Shown here piece by piece: positions 33,215 through 44,769 of a stretch of DNA of 64,000 bases. The position numbers and the translations under genes are program-made. The first letter of the stretch is position 1. Each line of letters begins with the position of its first letter. The notes below the pieces were generated by a model. It had not been told where the DNA came from and ran no database searches. It saw only the letters and a list, made by a program, of their open reading frames with translations. Source of the DNA: Rhodocollybia butyracea (lineage: Eukaryota > Basidiomycota > Agaricomycetes > Agaricales > Omphalotaceae); contig JADNRY010000198.1 in the NCBI GenBank assembly GCA_015501585.1, positions 1 through 64,000 on the forward strand. The letters run 5' to 3'.

Positions 33215-36200
33215 ATGTCTACCACACTTAACCCAAAGCTTGATTTGTCCAAGTATGTTATCCGCCTCCTTATTGAATCCTTTCATCGATGACTGACTTG
33301 TGTTACTCGATAGCTTGGTTTTCAAAATTGAGGGTACGCCGCACCCATATATTCATGTCTTCCGCTCATTTGTGTGCGAAAATGATAGCAATCAAACTCA
33401 AACTCGATAACCCTCCCAAAAAGGGGAAAATCTCCGTGACTCTTCAAGCTAAGAAAGATGGCACGGTTGATAAGAACGGCGGTCTCGTCAAAAGTGACGA
33501 CCAAACCGTCAATAGTGAGATGCAATGGAAGATGAATAAAAGCCTGTGAGTGCTTGATTTTGGTTTTATTTTTTCGGATCAGCAACACATTTGAATTTCT
33601 GCGTGTAACTTGAATACATAAAGACTTTTCGGAGCTGGATCTCCATCATGTGTATTAAACTGACAATTTGATGAGCAGTGTTGTGGATGCACAAGGGATC
33701 ATCACCGTGGATGTTAAAGAGCACCACAAAATTCACAAATCCAAATCTTTAGTTTCCAGCCCATTTTCACTCAAGAATGAGGACATCTTCGATAAATTTG
33801 TCAAATCAGGTGTAACAGGTAGGTAATCTATCAAACTTGGATAGGCTTTTATTGATATAAATTTGGAAATGCTCCAAGGGGATACTCAAGAATTCACCTT
33901 GGTTGGAAATGATTTGACAATCATATTGAGCATTTCTGCTGTACGTGCTTACATCATTTGACATATTTTTCCATCTTGACATCAAAATGAATAGTCCTCA
34001 CTTGATCATATTTTGAAAACATTTCATCCTCCTAAATCAATTGTATCCAGACTAGGAAGGTATGAAGTTGGGCTTCAGCTAATCTTGGAAATGGCAGGTG
34101 CTCTGGGAGGAGTGAGTTATTCTTAAATTGTTCAAAGTGCTGGAACTCTTTAAAACTGATGATCAATCTGACAGTTAAATGCTGCAGCTGGATTGGTGAT
34201 AACTGCAGCCCAGCAAGCTTTTAAGGTATGCATTTCTGTTGAGCTTATATGAGAATGTTGAGTAATACTTCAATCTTTAGTTTCTGCAAGACCAGGAAAA
34301 GTGTCATCAGGATATCCTTAGTGTTTTTGAAAAGATGGGAGTCATGCTTTCCATCATTGCAGATGCTGGCCCACTCAAGGAGCACTCAGAAATGATAAAG
34401 GCGCTTCTTGATTCTATTGTCGACTGCATCAAAGATGCCGTTGAGCAAGTGTTGAAGAAGTGTGGGGAGAATATGCTGAGTGAGTGCAGAATAGACTAGC
34501 TCTCCGCATATAGTAGACTGATTTGAAAATTTAGAGCAGCTGATGTTTTCATCAGACCTTGCAAACAAAATTTCTGACTTCCGCAACAAATTTGATGATT
34601 TGAAGGAACAATACAGAGATGTTTTGGCTCAAGTTACTGCTTTACTCACCCTTTCCATTGGTAAGAGAATGAATAACTATCTACATATATTATTGGTACT
34701 AAAAAATTAATGTTCTGCAGACAGAGAAGTTGAAGCCTCAATCTCATAAAGCCTCCAAATTTTGCATGGATGCAACCCGTGTTAAGCTTCTGTCCAACCT
34801 GGCCAAAAACATCCAGGGAAATGGCATTGTCTGGCTGCATGGCTTGGCAGGAACAGGGAAAAGCTCCATTATGGGCTCACTTGAACAAAAGTTCTATCAG
34901 AAGCCAGCTGATCCAGATCTCGCTGACATTGAGTTTGCCATGAGCTTTCATTGCACAAGAGGAACCAGATCTGAAGATTTGGATGTTCTGGTTCCCACAC
35001 TGGCTTACAATATTGCACAGAAATTTCCTGCATTTGGTCAATATTTGGCCAATGATCCACAACTCAGCACTTCCGGTGGATTGCATCACCAGTTCAACAA
35101 TCTCTTGCACCAGCCACTGGACACATTGAAAAAAGAGAGAAAAAAAGAATCTCCCACTAGCCAAATGTTAGTTATTATTGATGCACTTGATGAGTGGGCT
35201 CAGGAAGAAGAAAGCCGTTCACAGTTTTTAAAGGAGGTTCAAGAGCTGTGCAAGAATCATAGCTGGATCAAGTTTGTGATAACCAGTAGGCCAAATCCTG
35301 AGATCAGAGAAGCCTTTGCAGATGGGCAGTATCTGGAAATGGATATCCAGAAAGATCCAGACACCCAGGAGGACATTGCAAAATATCTCAGACAACATAT
35401 CAAGGAAAACAAAAAGGTGAAGCAGGCCATCACCGAGGCTGATGAGCAATGGTTACTGTCTTATGTAGAGTCACTCTTTATATTGGCAGAAACTGCACTC
35501 AAATTCCTGGGTCATGGACTAGATCCTAGGGAAAAGTTGGCTATCTTGAGGAAACAACAAGAAGGATCTAAATCTGGAGCTAATTCCTATAATGTCCTCC
35601 ATGACCTATACACAACTGTCTTAAATGAAGCCATCCAGGACCCAGACAATGATACTACAAAATACTTGAATGTCATTGGCACACTGTTTATTCTTCAGGA
35701 TCCAGTGACAGAAATTGCATTGAGGGAACTCACTGGTGATTATGCACAGAATGCAGTTAATTCTTTGGGTGCAGTGCTTTACAAGGGTGGAGATGGCAAG
35801 CTTAAGTACCATCTATCTTTCAAAGACTTCATTCAGAATGAAGGAGAGAAAAGAGGGTTCAATATCAATCTGAAGGAACAGCACAGGCATCTTGCACAAG
35901 CTTGTTTGAAAGTGTTGATGACTCAGTTGAAATTTAACATCTGCCAGCTAGAAGATTCTGGTATTCCCAATGAATTGGTATCAGATCCTGATATTAAAAC
36001 ACGAGTTGAACAATGTATCTCAGAAGAACTTCAGTATTGTTGTAAAAGCTGGGCTCATCATCTGTGTGAGATAGAGCAACCTGATGATACAATGTTAGCA
36101 CAAGTAGTCCAACTAATGACTGAGGAAAAAATTGTGTACTGGATGGAATGCTTGAGCCTGATGGGAAAAACATCCCATATCCGGGAGAACATGGATAGCT

Positions 36201-38621
36201 TGTCAGATAGGAGAAAATCAAAGGTATGAAGTGCTGTGGAGCAATTAAGAATTTATGGTACACATCATCTAATCAATTTGTACAGAATTTGAACCCCAAG
36301 ATAATGGAGGTGGCAAATGAGATTGCAAAATGTGTGCGGGTATTTTATTTCCCAATTGCTTACAGCACCCCACATCTGTATCAGAGTGTGCTGCCAATGA
36401 TTCCGGAAAATACTTTATTATACCACCATCTTCATAGGTATCTCAACAAAGTGATCAAGATCAAACAAGAAGGAAAGCACAGATCTTGGGTTTCAGAAAT
36501 CAATCATATTTTCGTTGACACAGAGGTATATAGTGCCAGCTACTCTCCAAGTGGAAAAACCATTGTGTCTGGTTGTGAGGATGGGACAGTGAGATTCTGG
36601 ATGGAGAAACAGGGCAGCCAATAGGACAGCCATTAAAAGGGCACACTGGTCGAGTTGGGTCAGTTGTCTACTCTCCCAACGGAAAGCACATTGTGTCTGC
36701 TTCCAGGGATGGAACAATGAGAATCTGGAATGCAGAAACAGGGCAGCCCATAGGAGAGCCATTAAATGAGCATACTGGTTGGGTTTGGTCAGTTGCCTAC
36801 TCCCAGATGGAACACACATTGTGTCTGGTTCCTGGGATAAGACACTGAGAATCTGGGATGCAGAAACAGGGCAGCTAGTAGGAGAGCCGCTAAAGGGCCA
36901 TACTGGTGTGGTTTATCCAGTTGCCTACTCTCCAGATAGCAAACACATTGTGTCTGGTTCTGAAGATTATACAGTGCGAATCTGGGATGCAAAAACAGGA
37001 CAACCAGTAGGAGAGCCATTAGAGGGGCATACTGGCTCGGTTCAGTCAATTGCCTACTCTCCAGACGGAAAAACACATTGTGTCTGGGTCAAGTGATAAA
37101 ACTGTAAGAATCTGGAATGCACACACAGGACAGCCACTGGGAGAGCCATTAAAGGGCCATACTTCTTGGATCTGGTCAGTTGCCTACTCTCCAGATGGAA
37201 AACACATTGTGTCTGGTTCCAATGATCAGACAGTAAGAACTTGGAATGCACAAACAGGACAGCAAGTAGAAGACCCATTGGAGGGGCATACTGGTACACT
37301 TAGATCAGTTGCCTACTCTCCAGATGGCAAACACATTGTGACTGGTTCAGAGGATCAGACAGTGAGAATCTGGAATGCAAAAATAGGGCAGTCAGCTAGA
37401 GACCCATCAAAGGGGCATACTGGTTTAGTTCACTCGGTTGCCTATGCTCCAGATGGCAAACACATTGTGTCTGGTTCCAGTGACAAGACAGTGAGAATCT
37501 GGAATGCCCAAACCGGGCAGCCTGTAGGAGAGCCATTCACGGGGCATACTAAGTCAGTTTATTCAGTTGCCTACTCTCCCAATGGGAAACACATTGTGTC
37601 TGCTTCCAGGGATGAAACTATGAGAATCTGGGACGCAGAAACAGGGCAGCCAGTAAGAGAGCCATTCAATGGTTGTGGTCACATTGCCATTGCCTACTCT
37701 CCAGATGGAAAACATATTGTGACCGATTCAGATGATAAGGCAATGAGAATCTGGAATGCTGAAACAGGGCAGCCAGTAGGAGAGCCATTCAAGGGGCATA
37801 CTGATTATGTTTATTCAGTTGCCTACTCTCCAGATGGGAAACACATTGTGACTGGTTCCAGGGACAGCACAGTGAGAATCTGGAATGCAGAAACAGGGCA
37901 GCCAGTAGGAGAGCCATTCAAGGGCCACAATCATTATGTTATGTCAGTTGACTATTCTCCTGATGGAAAATACATTGTGTCCGGTTCTTGGGATGAGACA
38001 CTGAGAATTTGGAATGCAGCAACAGGGCAGCCAGTGGGAGAGCCATTAAATTTGGGGAATCAAAATTTGGCTGAACTAGTTGCCTACTCTCCTGATGGAA
38101 AAAAGATTGCCTGTTCCTATCGTAATATAGTCAGAGTCTGGGATGCTGAAACACGGCAGCCCATAGGAGAGCCATTGGAGGGGCATACTCGTTCAGTTGA
38201 ATCAGTTGCATACTCTCCAGATGGTAAACGCATTGTGTCTGGATCCACTGATGAGTCAGTGAGAATCTGGAATGTGGAAACAGCGCAACCAGTGAGGGAG
38301 TCTACCAATAGGGTTCAGTCAAATGCTCAATCTTCTGGCCCCCATGGTCATATAGGACTGTTGAACACTGCAAAATTACAACCTTTACAGGGCCATGTAC
38401 ACTCTGTTTTGTCTTCCAGTATTCATGTTGATATGCAAGGCTGGATGGTATCATCTCCTGGGTATCTCCTGTTCTGGCTCCCTGTTCAGTACAGAATTGG
38501 AGCTGCTGATCACAGACAGATTTTTACCATCCCTGCTGATGCTGCCAACCAAGCTGTTCACATTGACTATAGTAACTTCACATATGGTAAGAACTGGCAA
38601 GGCACTTGGAAAATCCTTTAA
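33215..38621 (+). pseudogene. NLR-like NACHT-WD40 (NWD) STAND protein, frame broken three times
   Basis: Signal-transducing ATPase of the fungal NLR class, which in characterised cases (for example HET-E/HET-D) triggers incompatibility or defence responses. ATG 33215 opens MSTTLNPKLDLSNLVFKIE. Seven or so short introns follow up to 34723. The N-terminus has a C2-like beta part (AIKLKLDNPPKKGKISVTLQ) and a helical part (VGLQLILEMAGALGG..DILSVFEKMGVMLSIIADAG). NACHT: Walker A GLAGTGKSS, Walker B LVIIDALDEW, sensor FVITSRPNPE. One intron at about 36229-36289 precedes 14 WD40 repeats of 42-43 residues (SVAYSPDGKHIVSGS.D.TVRIWNAETG), enough for two seven-blade propellers, then the LLFWLPVQYR tail. 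One base is missing near 36602 and near 36806 and one extra A is present near 37074. Without these the frame is open to TAA 38619-38621. It is either a recent pseudogene or an intact gene with sequence errors. Confidence 0.85.
36523..38300 (+). repeat. Fourteen-unit WD40 DNA repeat
   Basis: Units of 126-129 bases are highly alike at DNA level, with GTTGCCTACTCTCCAGATGG, AAACACATTGTGTCTGGTTC and GAATCTGGAATGCAGAAACA recurring. Close similarity among units is known in fungal NWD genes, where repeats exchange sequence by unequal recombination. It also makes the region prone to assembly error. Confidence 0.85.
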
Positions 38622-39129
38622 AGTGTGCCTCTCTTCATTTCCAAAAATTCATTATGCAATCCAAATCAGTTAAATGTATCATGTTCTTTCAGTTGAATAG
38701 TACTAACATTGTACTTCACTATGCTTACTCTGGAGCAGTTCACCACTTAGTTTTTTACTTATGGATTTGGAATATATTAGAGCACAGGTTACTCTTTTGC
38801 TACTTATGTACATAGACATTGATATACCAAGTATGTACATTATCTAATTTAATTGCTCTTGTCACTTGACTCATTATTCAACACACTTTTAATCATTATT
38901 GACTTGTTATAACAAATTCAGAGATTTTACAATAATTTATTATTGGTAGCATGTGATATCAGTGACAGGTGTTCTATAATCAAATGCCAATCAAAGATTC
39001 TGATGTGCATATGGCAGAGTGGTTCTGCCGCTGCCACATTGTGATTCTGGCGTTGATTGGGAGGTTACTCGTTCAATCATGACTGGTAATGTTTTATTAT
39101 TTCTCCATTTTATTGAAATTAGCTTTGGG
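38622..39129. other. AT-rich spacer, no gene
   Basis: Follows the NLR gene. Short open frames (38606-38815) have no recognisable content. Confidence 0.4.
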
Positions 39130-39228
39130 CTTGAGTTAGGGTTTGGCAGCCTGTGCAAGAGCTAGCGGTTAGGGTTTAGGGTCAGGTGGCTTGCATGAAG
39201 TGCAAAAGTTAGAAGTTAGGGGTTAGGT
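39130..39228 (+). repeat. Degenerate interstitial telomere-like repeats
   Basis: Five TTAGG(G) motifs occur in about 95 bases: GAGTTAGGGTTTGG, GGTTAGGGTTTAGGG and AAGTTAGGGGTTAGG. TTAGGG is the usual telomere unit in basidiomycetes. The copies are scattered, so this is not an active telomere. Confidence 0.5.
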
Positions 39229-39425
39229 ATATTCTGCTAGCACAAATCAGGCCTTAGTGTGCCTGGACACTTCAGGCAACCTTAAACTTAGCCTACTTTT
39301 TACCATGGTGTCGTTACCGTCACTGACCTGTTACCCTTTTGGGACATCACGTGTACCGCGTCGATGTTAATTAGTGTAATTCGAAATTTTTTTCTTCAAG
39401 CATAAACTCTCCGCTGAGCGTGTAG

Positions 39426-39960
39426 ATGAGTATTGCTGAACCAATTGAATCTGAGAAGTTCAAATTCAACTCAATTGCTGGCCATGCACTCATCTCTCAA
39501 ATCGTCACTCTATATCTGCCTTACACACTGCATGATTATGTTTTGGAAGGGCTTGGGCACGTTCTGTATGGAACAGATTTGGTGGCCATTACACCAACAG
39601 GGTCAGGGAAAACTGGATTCATGGCATTCACTGCTCTTGTGTCTTGTGAACTTGCCAGAAGTCCTGAGAAATATCCTGAGGTCAGAGATGCAGCACAAAA
39701 CCTACCCAACAACCCGCTTACGCTTGTGATATGTCCTACAAATTATATGGAGTACCAGCTGGTGAGCTATTGTACATGCTCCGCTGAACTTTACCGTTCT
39801 TACCAAAATGTCAGGAAGAAAACTTGATGAAGATGAGCTTGAACCTCGCTTTCTTGATTCCTTCATTCTACACACCACCAATCCTCAATATCTTCGCAGC
39901 CTATGCACTTCAGAGCCTTGTTCTAGCATTCTACCGAAGTTATACAGCGTATGTATGAGG
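39426..39960 (+). pseudogene. Truncated RecQ-type DEAD-box helicase
   Basis: The first exon has helicase motifs in order: LPYTLHDYVLEGLGHVLYGT (Q-motif region), ITPTGSGKTGF (Walker A, motif I) and NPLTLVICPTNYMEYQL (motif Ia). A 53-base intron (donor GTGAGC, acceptor AATGTCAG) leads to EENLMKMSLNLAFLIP. After about 30 further residues the family sequence is lost and the frame closes near 39958; motifs II (DEAH) to VI are absent. It is an N-terminal fragment of an ATP-dependent 3'-5' DNA helicase. Such RecQ-like genes are multicopy in Agaricomycetes and in some fungi sit next to telomeres. The Harbinger transposon begins about 580 bases downstream. Confidence 0.65.
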
Positions 39961-40539
39961 TATCTATGGTGGCTTCAGGGCTTATTACTGAGCACTTTGA
40001 GGGATGGTAGTGCAGAACAAAAGGCTCGTGAATAGAAAATCCAAGGTTGTACTTATCGTGTACACACTACGAGTAGAATCCGTGATGTATAAGAAGGATA
40101 TATTTCTGTAGATCGAACAAGAAAATTAAACGGAGATGAAGTGACCAACCAGTGTCACAAGTCACGATAGGTAGAGCGCACACAGTTCAAGACCACCGCT
40201 GCTAGACCGTGAGGGCATTGACATCCAACTTTCTCTTTGTTACTCTTTAGTTCTGGCCTGACAACGAGAGTCTATAGCACCCGTAATGATATTGAGTCCA
40301 TACCACATGAGCGTCGTATTCTTGGTTGTGGATGCATGAATCAACCAGAGTCTGAAGACAATTTTTTGTTGAAGAAAGTAGTTAACACAGTTTCACTTTG
40401 AGGAGGCAGATGTAAAGACACGAACCAGTTGTCTGTCGACGCAATTAGGAATGGATTCGTGTCGCGTAGATGCATCATTGGAAGGGAAGGTTTCTATGTT
40501 GGTCGAGACGGAAGTTGGTCAAAGGAATATGTCATCGAG
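39961..40539. other. No recognisable gene
   Basis: This stretch lies between the helicase fragment and the Harbinger element. No coding or repeat signal was noticed. Confidence 0.35.
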
Positions 40540-40631
40540 AATAGAGCGTTTTCGCACCCGTTAAATTTGTCACATGTCACACGAAGATAGCTGGAAGATG
40601 TGTTACGTAGTGTTACTTATCACTTGCAATC

Positions 40632-41843
40632 ATGCTTGGGCCTCAGTTGCTACTGGCTTCACTGCCGTTCTTATGTTCTAGTGCTGAGCGAAACGCTCCA
40701 ATTCTTGCGTCGTTATTCTTACTTCAATATCAAGAACAAACACTTTGTGAAATGATGTTACTGCAGATGGAAATTGAAGCTTGTGGAGAACGGCCACGTC
40801 CAGAGCAAGGTGGTGAACATATCAGTGAAGATTCTTTGTATAGGCTTGGTAGGAGCTGTATGTGGTGGTTTAGGTACGTGTTTGTTTTGTTTTTACACTC
40901 AAATCACTGTCAATCTTTATCACAGATTTAGAGCCGATGAGATCGTTGACCTTGCTGAGGTCCTTCAAATACCAGACCCGTTTATAACCCAAGAGCGCCA
41001 TAACTTCCCAGCAGTTGAAGCCTTGGGCCTTCTTCTTGCTCGTTTCCGTGCTAGTCACGATCTTTATGATATGGTCGCTCGATACAACCAAAGTATCGCT
41101 GCTATTTCTCAAATCACGAATGAACTTCTTATCTGGCTTGATAACAGATGGAAACACCTCCTTGACTGTGACTCTGATGGTATTCTTCATCCTGACACCC
41201 TCCTTGACTACGCCATTGCTGTCGAAGACTATGGATCACCGTTGTCAAGCTGTGTTGAATTTCTCGATTGTACCATTAGGAAGATGTGCCGTCCCAGCGA
41301 GGGCCAAGAAGCTGCATACAACGGCTACAGAAAATGCATGCTCTCAAATATCAAGCTTTGTGTCTTCCAAATGGAATCATTGGTAATTTGGGAGGGCTGT
41401 ACGAAGGGTGCCGAAATGATAACCATCTTCTCACCGACAGCGCATTTCTCGACAAATTCCACGAGTTCGGTTTCCGTCCAGATGTCCCAGATGATGCACC
41501 TATGAACAAGCGCAATTTTGTTGTCTTTGGAGACCTGGCTTATGGCTATGGACCACATCTCATCAGTCCATTTGCTGATGATGATCTCTTGGAGGAACAG
41601 CGGGCATGGAATTGTGCAATGAGCAAGGTGCGGATAGAGGTAGAGCATGGATTTGGTGTCGTTGTAAATCTTTGGCCTTTTCTTAACAAATTTCACAAAA
41701 TGCAAGTACTTTCATCTCCTGTTGGCCGTTATTACCGTATCGGTGTCCTTCTCATGAACGCGGCAAACTGTGTTTGTCCAAACCAGATTGCACAGCGGTT
41801 CAATTGCATGCCTCCTACATTAGAAGATTATTTCCATGATTAA
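40632..41843 (+). pseudogene. HARBI1-like DDE transposase, one frameshift
   Basis: Exon 1 (from ATG 40632, to CMWWF) joins across an intron at about 40874-40925 (donor GTACGT, acceptor ATCACAG) to FRADEIVDLAEVLQIPDPFI. The DDE_Tnp_4 nuclease is complete: first Asp in VEFLDCTIRKMCRPS, second in VVFGDLAYGYGPHLISPF, Glu in VRIEVEHGFGVVVNLWPF, then LSSPVGRYYRIGVLLMNAAN near the end (TAA 41841-41843). One A seems missing in the run at about 41334 (between NGYRK and MHALKYQALCLPNGII), which separates the first Asp from the rest. The enzyme would cut at the TIRs and insert at 3-base targets. Apart from that single base it looks intact. Confidence 0.85.
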
Positions 41844-41973
41844 TGATTTCAATTTGATACTACTACTACTGTACATACAATGATTACTACTAGGTTTTCT
41901 GTGATAAACGAACAATGACTATGCAATAAAGTAAGTGACAAGCGAAAAAAGGCACACAAGTGGCGCAAAATCA

Positions 41974-43363
41974 TTATTTATCAACCATACGTGCAAAGAT
42001 ATCGAGAAATTTGTCCTGAAACACTTCTGTTTTGTGGTTCAACTCCTCAATGTTGTCTACAATCCGCTCGTGAAGTTTCATCGATTGGGCCATGCTTGTC
42101 TGCATCTCTGAAAAGATGTTGCTGTCATCACAATGGCTACGCTTACACACACGTGACTTTGCTACAATCTTCTTCGACTTCAGAACTTTAACTTTGGCTT
42201 TGGGAGATTTATTCTCTTTCTTGACGTTGGGCTTCTTGTCAGTAGTCTATGGGAAATGTTTGTACAGGACGAGTCACAAAGGATGAATAAACATACAGAA
42301 CTGCTAGGAGCATCATCATGTTGAGTAACTTCCATCTCGATATTGCTGTTGTCTTCCTTGACAGGATCGTTCTCTGAATCCAAGCTTAGATTGATGAGTT
42401 CAGCCTTCTCATCAAGAGTCTTACGAGTCATTGTGGTGAGAGAGGCTTGCACAATGAACTTTCAGTCTTCGGTCTTCTTCTTCTCTTTCTACATTTGTAA
42501 GTATTAGTGAAAGGGTTAAACACAATCATGAAGTTCACTTACTTCACGGCGCACAACGCTGGCAGATGCTGTCTCATCTGCAGAACAACAACGCATACTT
42601 GCAACAGCGTCTAAGGTAGAACCAAGAGCAATCGTGTTCTCTTCATTATCAAGAAATTTACGCATAGCAATGGTAATTGGGGCCTTGCGTTGCACTCCCT
42701 GTGCTATAGTCAGTATCTACAAAGATTTTACACAGTGTCACATGTACCTCATGGCAATCCAACAGTTCCTTAATCTTATCCTTCAAAGTTTGTGCTCTCT
42801 GAGTATCCTTCACCCCTCCCACTTTTACAAACATTTCAAAGACCTTTGCCCAGGCAGTGCTCTTGGTAGCACTAGATCCCGCATATGGATCATTATCACG
42901 GATAGAGTGAAGAACAGATCGTATATGTTCACAGCTGATGAATGGGGGTGGTGCTTTCTCCTTCTCCTTGATAAATTCAATTTCATTGGTGACTGAAATG
43001 CATGCTACAGAGGTTGAAGAGTGAATTGAGCTGGGACCAGCGGTAGAAACACGCATAGACTGTGGACACAAGGCTAGCGTTAAAGGCTACATGGATGTCA
43101 GTATCTTGCAGTGAAAAAAAAGAAGAAAAACGCGACTTACGTGTCCTGGAGCTTCGTTGTTTGTCATGGACTGTCTTGATGCTGGATCGGAAGACTAAAT
43201 AAACATTTAGCGCAAAAGAATCACTGAAAAAAAGTAAACATACATGTTGCAGGTAAGCTGGTACAGCAGCAAAATTTTGCTCTTGAGCAAGAGCAATACA
43301 TTGATCGTCAGGCAAAGCAGCAATGGCAGCAAGCTGTTCAAGAGAAAGAGAAGATGAGTTCAT
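41974..43363 (-). pseudogene. Harbinger accessory protein (Myb/SANT-like partner position), one in-frame TGA
   Basis: Exons on the minus strand: MNSSSLSLEQLAAIAALPDD.., SSDPASRQSMTNNEAPGH, then a larger exon ending KDTQRAQTLKDKIKELLDCH, then GVQRKAPITIAMRKFLDNEE to SVVRRE, then KEKKKTED, where TGA interrupts, then in the same frame TMTRKTLDEKAELINLSLDS.., and a last exon rich in Lys with a helical end (HERIVDNIEELNHKTEVFQD) to TAA at 41974. Harbinger elements usually encode a second DNA-binding or nuclear-import protein. The helical and Lys-rich parts would suit that, but I did not see a clear tryptophan-spaced Myb repeat. Assignment rests on position inside the TIRs. Confidence 0.6.
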
Positions 43364-43471
43364 CGATGTAATAGTTAGAAACCTGTGGACCTACAGTGTG
43401 CCCGTACGTGACAAAGTGACATCACCCGGCAGATAGCAGGCAGATGAAAATGGGTGCAAAAACGCTCTAAT

Positions 43472-44190
43472 TATGACCTCAGTTTTCATCATTTAATGTA
43501 CTCTGTGATCAAAATAGCATGATTCTACTTACCCGAGGTACTTTGAGCACTGCAAGTGTGTACATGTCAGACCACCTGGTTCCTCTTCTGTATTTGGGTT
43601 CACCTCTTGCTTCTTTATCTTACATCAGTTGCTGTTGCTCCACTACTTGCTTACTCTTATTTCTACTACTGACAATGCATAACTGATTATTGACTTCTTC
43701 TAATGCTTGATTGACTTCCTCTAATGCTTGATTGACTTCCATTGACTTCCATTGAGTGCAAATGATCCGACAGATGTTAAAGTCATGTGCACAAACACGA
43801 GCGCCCAAGTTGTGTTGCGTTGAGTTGCGGCGCGCCCACACACTGCTGCACAGGAAGCAACCTCCAACCAAATGTTGGTATTTCAGTTCTGGAGACATTT
43901 TAGTCTCTAGTAGTATGGAATGCTAATCAACATTCCATGGAGGAACCCAAGAAAACCTTCAGAGATGACCTCAGATGGGTCGATGAGTCGACGACTTTCC
44001 CTTCAGCTGGATTTATGGCTGGTGCACTTGCAGATAGACTCAGCAGTGGCTTGACTGCTTTGTGGCAAGCATACATTATCTAGCCTAACATGCGAGAGCG
44101 TTAACGGCTTTCCCATCAGAAGATATGGAAATAAAGAAATCGGAGGTCGAAGTTCATGCCAATGCTCTGTGCAAAATATTAGCACTTGTA
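43472..44190 (-). repeat. 24-base minisatellite in a short open frame
   Basis: At about 43685-43755 TCTAATGCTTGATTGACTTC recurs, followed by two copies of CATTGACTTC. In the minus frame (43620-43898) this encodes NQALEEVNQALEEVNN, a short heptad-like repeat. Start and function of any protein are unclear. The rest of the interval holds nothing recognisable. Confidence 0.4.
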
Positions 44191-44197
44191 TGTCGGA

Positions 44198-44695
44198 GAT
44201 TTTAAATTGACATTATAATGGGCCGGCCATTATAAGGCCATTATAATGGCCATATATTATCGGGCCGGGCCTTATAAAACTTGCCCATACCAGCGACGAC
44301 GCCAGGAAGACACTACATGGTGTCGTTGGCCTCAAAAGGGCATGAGCATTCAAGTAGATACATTGCCCATGTATTTTATCTGCTCGCTATGTCCTGCGTT
44401 TTTCAAAACTCTGTTGAGGTTGTACCCAGCCAAGGCCGACCTCCAGGCAACTTCCAAGCTTTTTTCTCAGCTTTTGGGACTTGAGGTCAAGCAAATATGG
44501 TTGAAGTACATGTAGAAAAGAGCAAAGACCATAAAATTTCTATTCTTATCCAGCTACGAGGCCTGTATTGCAAATCACCTACATCCTATAAGAAGGACCT
44601 TTTTTCATATAAGCCCTTATGATGAGGTAATCCATAATGGTCATTATCAGGCCTTATGCGGCCTTATTGGCATAGTTTAAAAGTTCCAACATATT
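44198..44695. mobile_element. Candidate MITE with long imperfect TIRs
   Basis: Left end TTTAAATTGACATTATAATG.. with GGCC..CATTATAAGGCC, and right end (reversed) TTTAAACTATGCCAATAAGG.. with GGCCGCATAAGGCC, form an imperfect inverted repeat of about 50 bases rich in CATTATAA and GGCC. No transposase is present, and the 89-codon frame inside (44246-44515) has no known domain. Exact ends and target duplication are unclear. Confidence 0.4.
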
Positions 44696-44769
44696 AGCAG
44701 GATGCTTGGTGTTTACAAAGATGACATTTTCAATGTATGGGCCCATCCAACTGTAAAAGCATTGGCCGT

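Larger units (their letters stand above)
40543..43468. mobile_element. PIF/Harbinger DNA transposon, two genes
   Basis: The 2926-base element ends in inverted repeats AGAGCGTTTTCGCACCCG (left) and AGAGCGTTTTTGCACCCA (from the right). The 3-base duplication AAT flanks it (40540-40542 and 43469-43471). Inside are a HARBI1-type transposase (plus) and a convergent second protein (minus), the usual two-gene design of this superfamily. Both genes carry one disabling change each, so the element is probably not autonomous as read. Confidence 0.85.

Noticed and set aside
36493..37299. Minus-strand open frames of 81-108 codons over the WD40 region
   Set aside because: They are mirror-image frames of the WD40 DNA repeat on the plus strand.
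44246..44515. 89-codon open frame as a gene
   Set aside because: It lies within the candidate MITE and has no domain.
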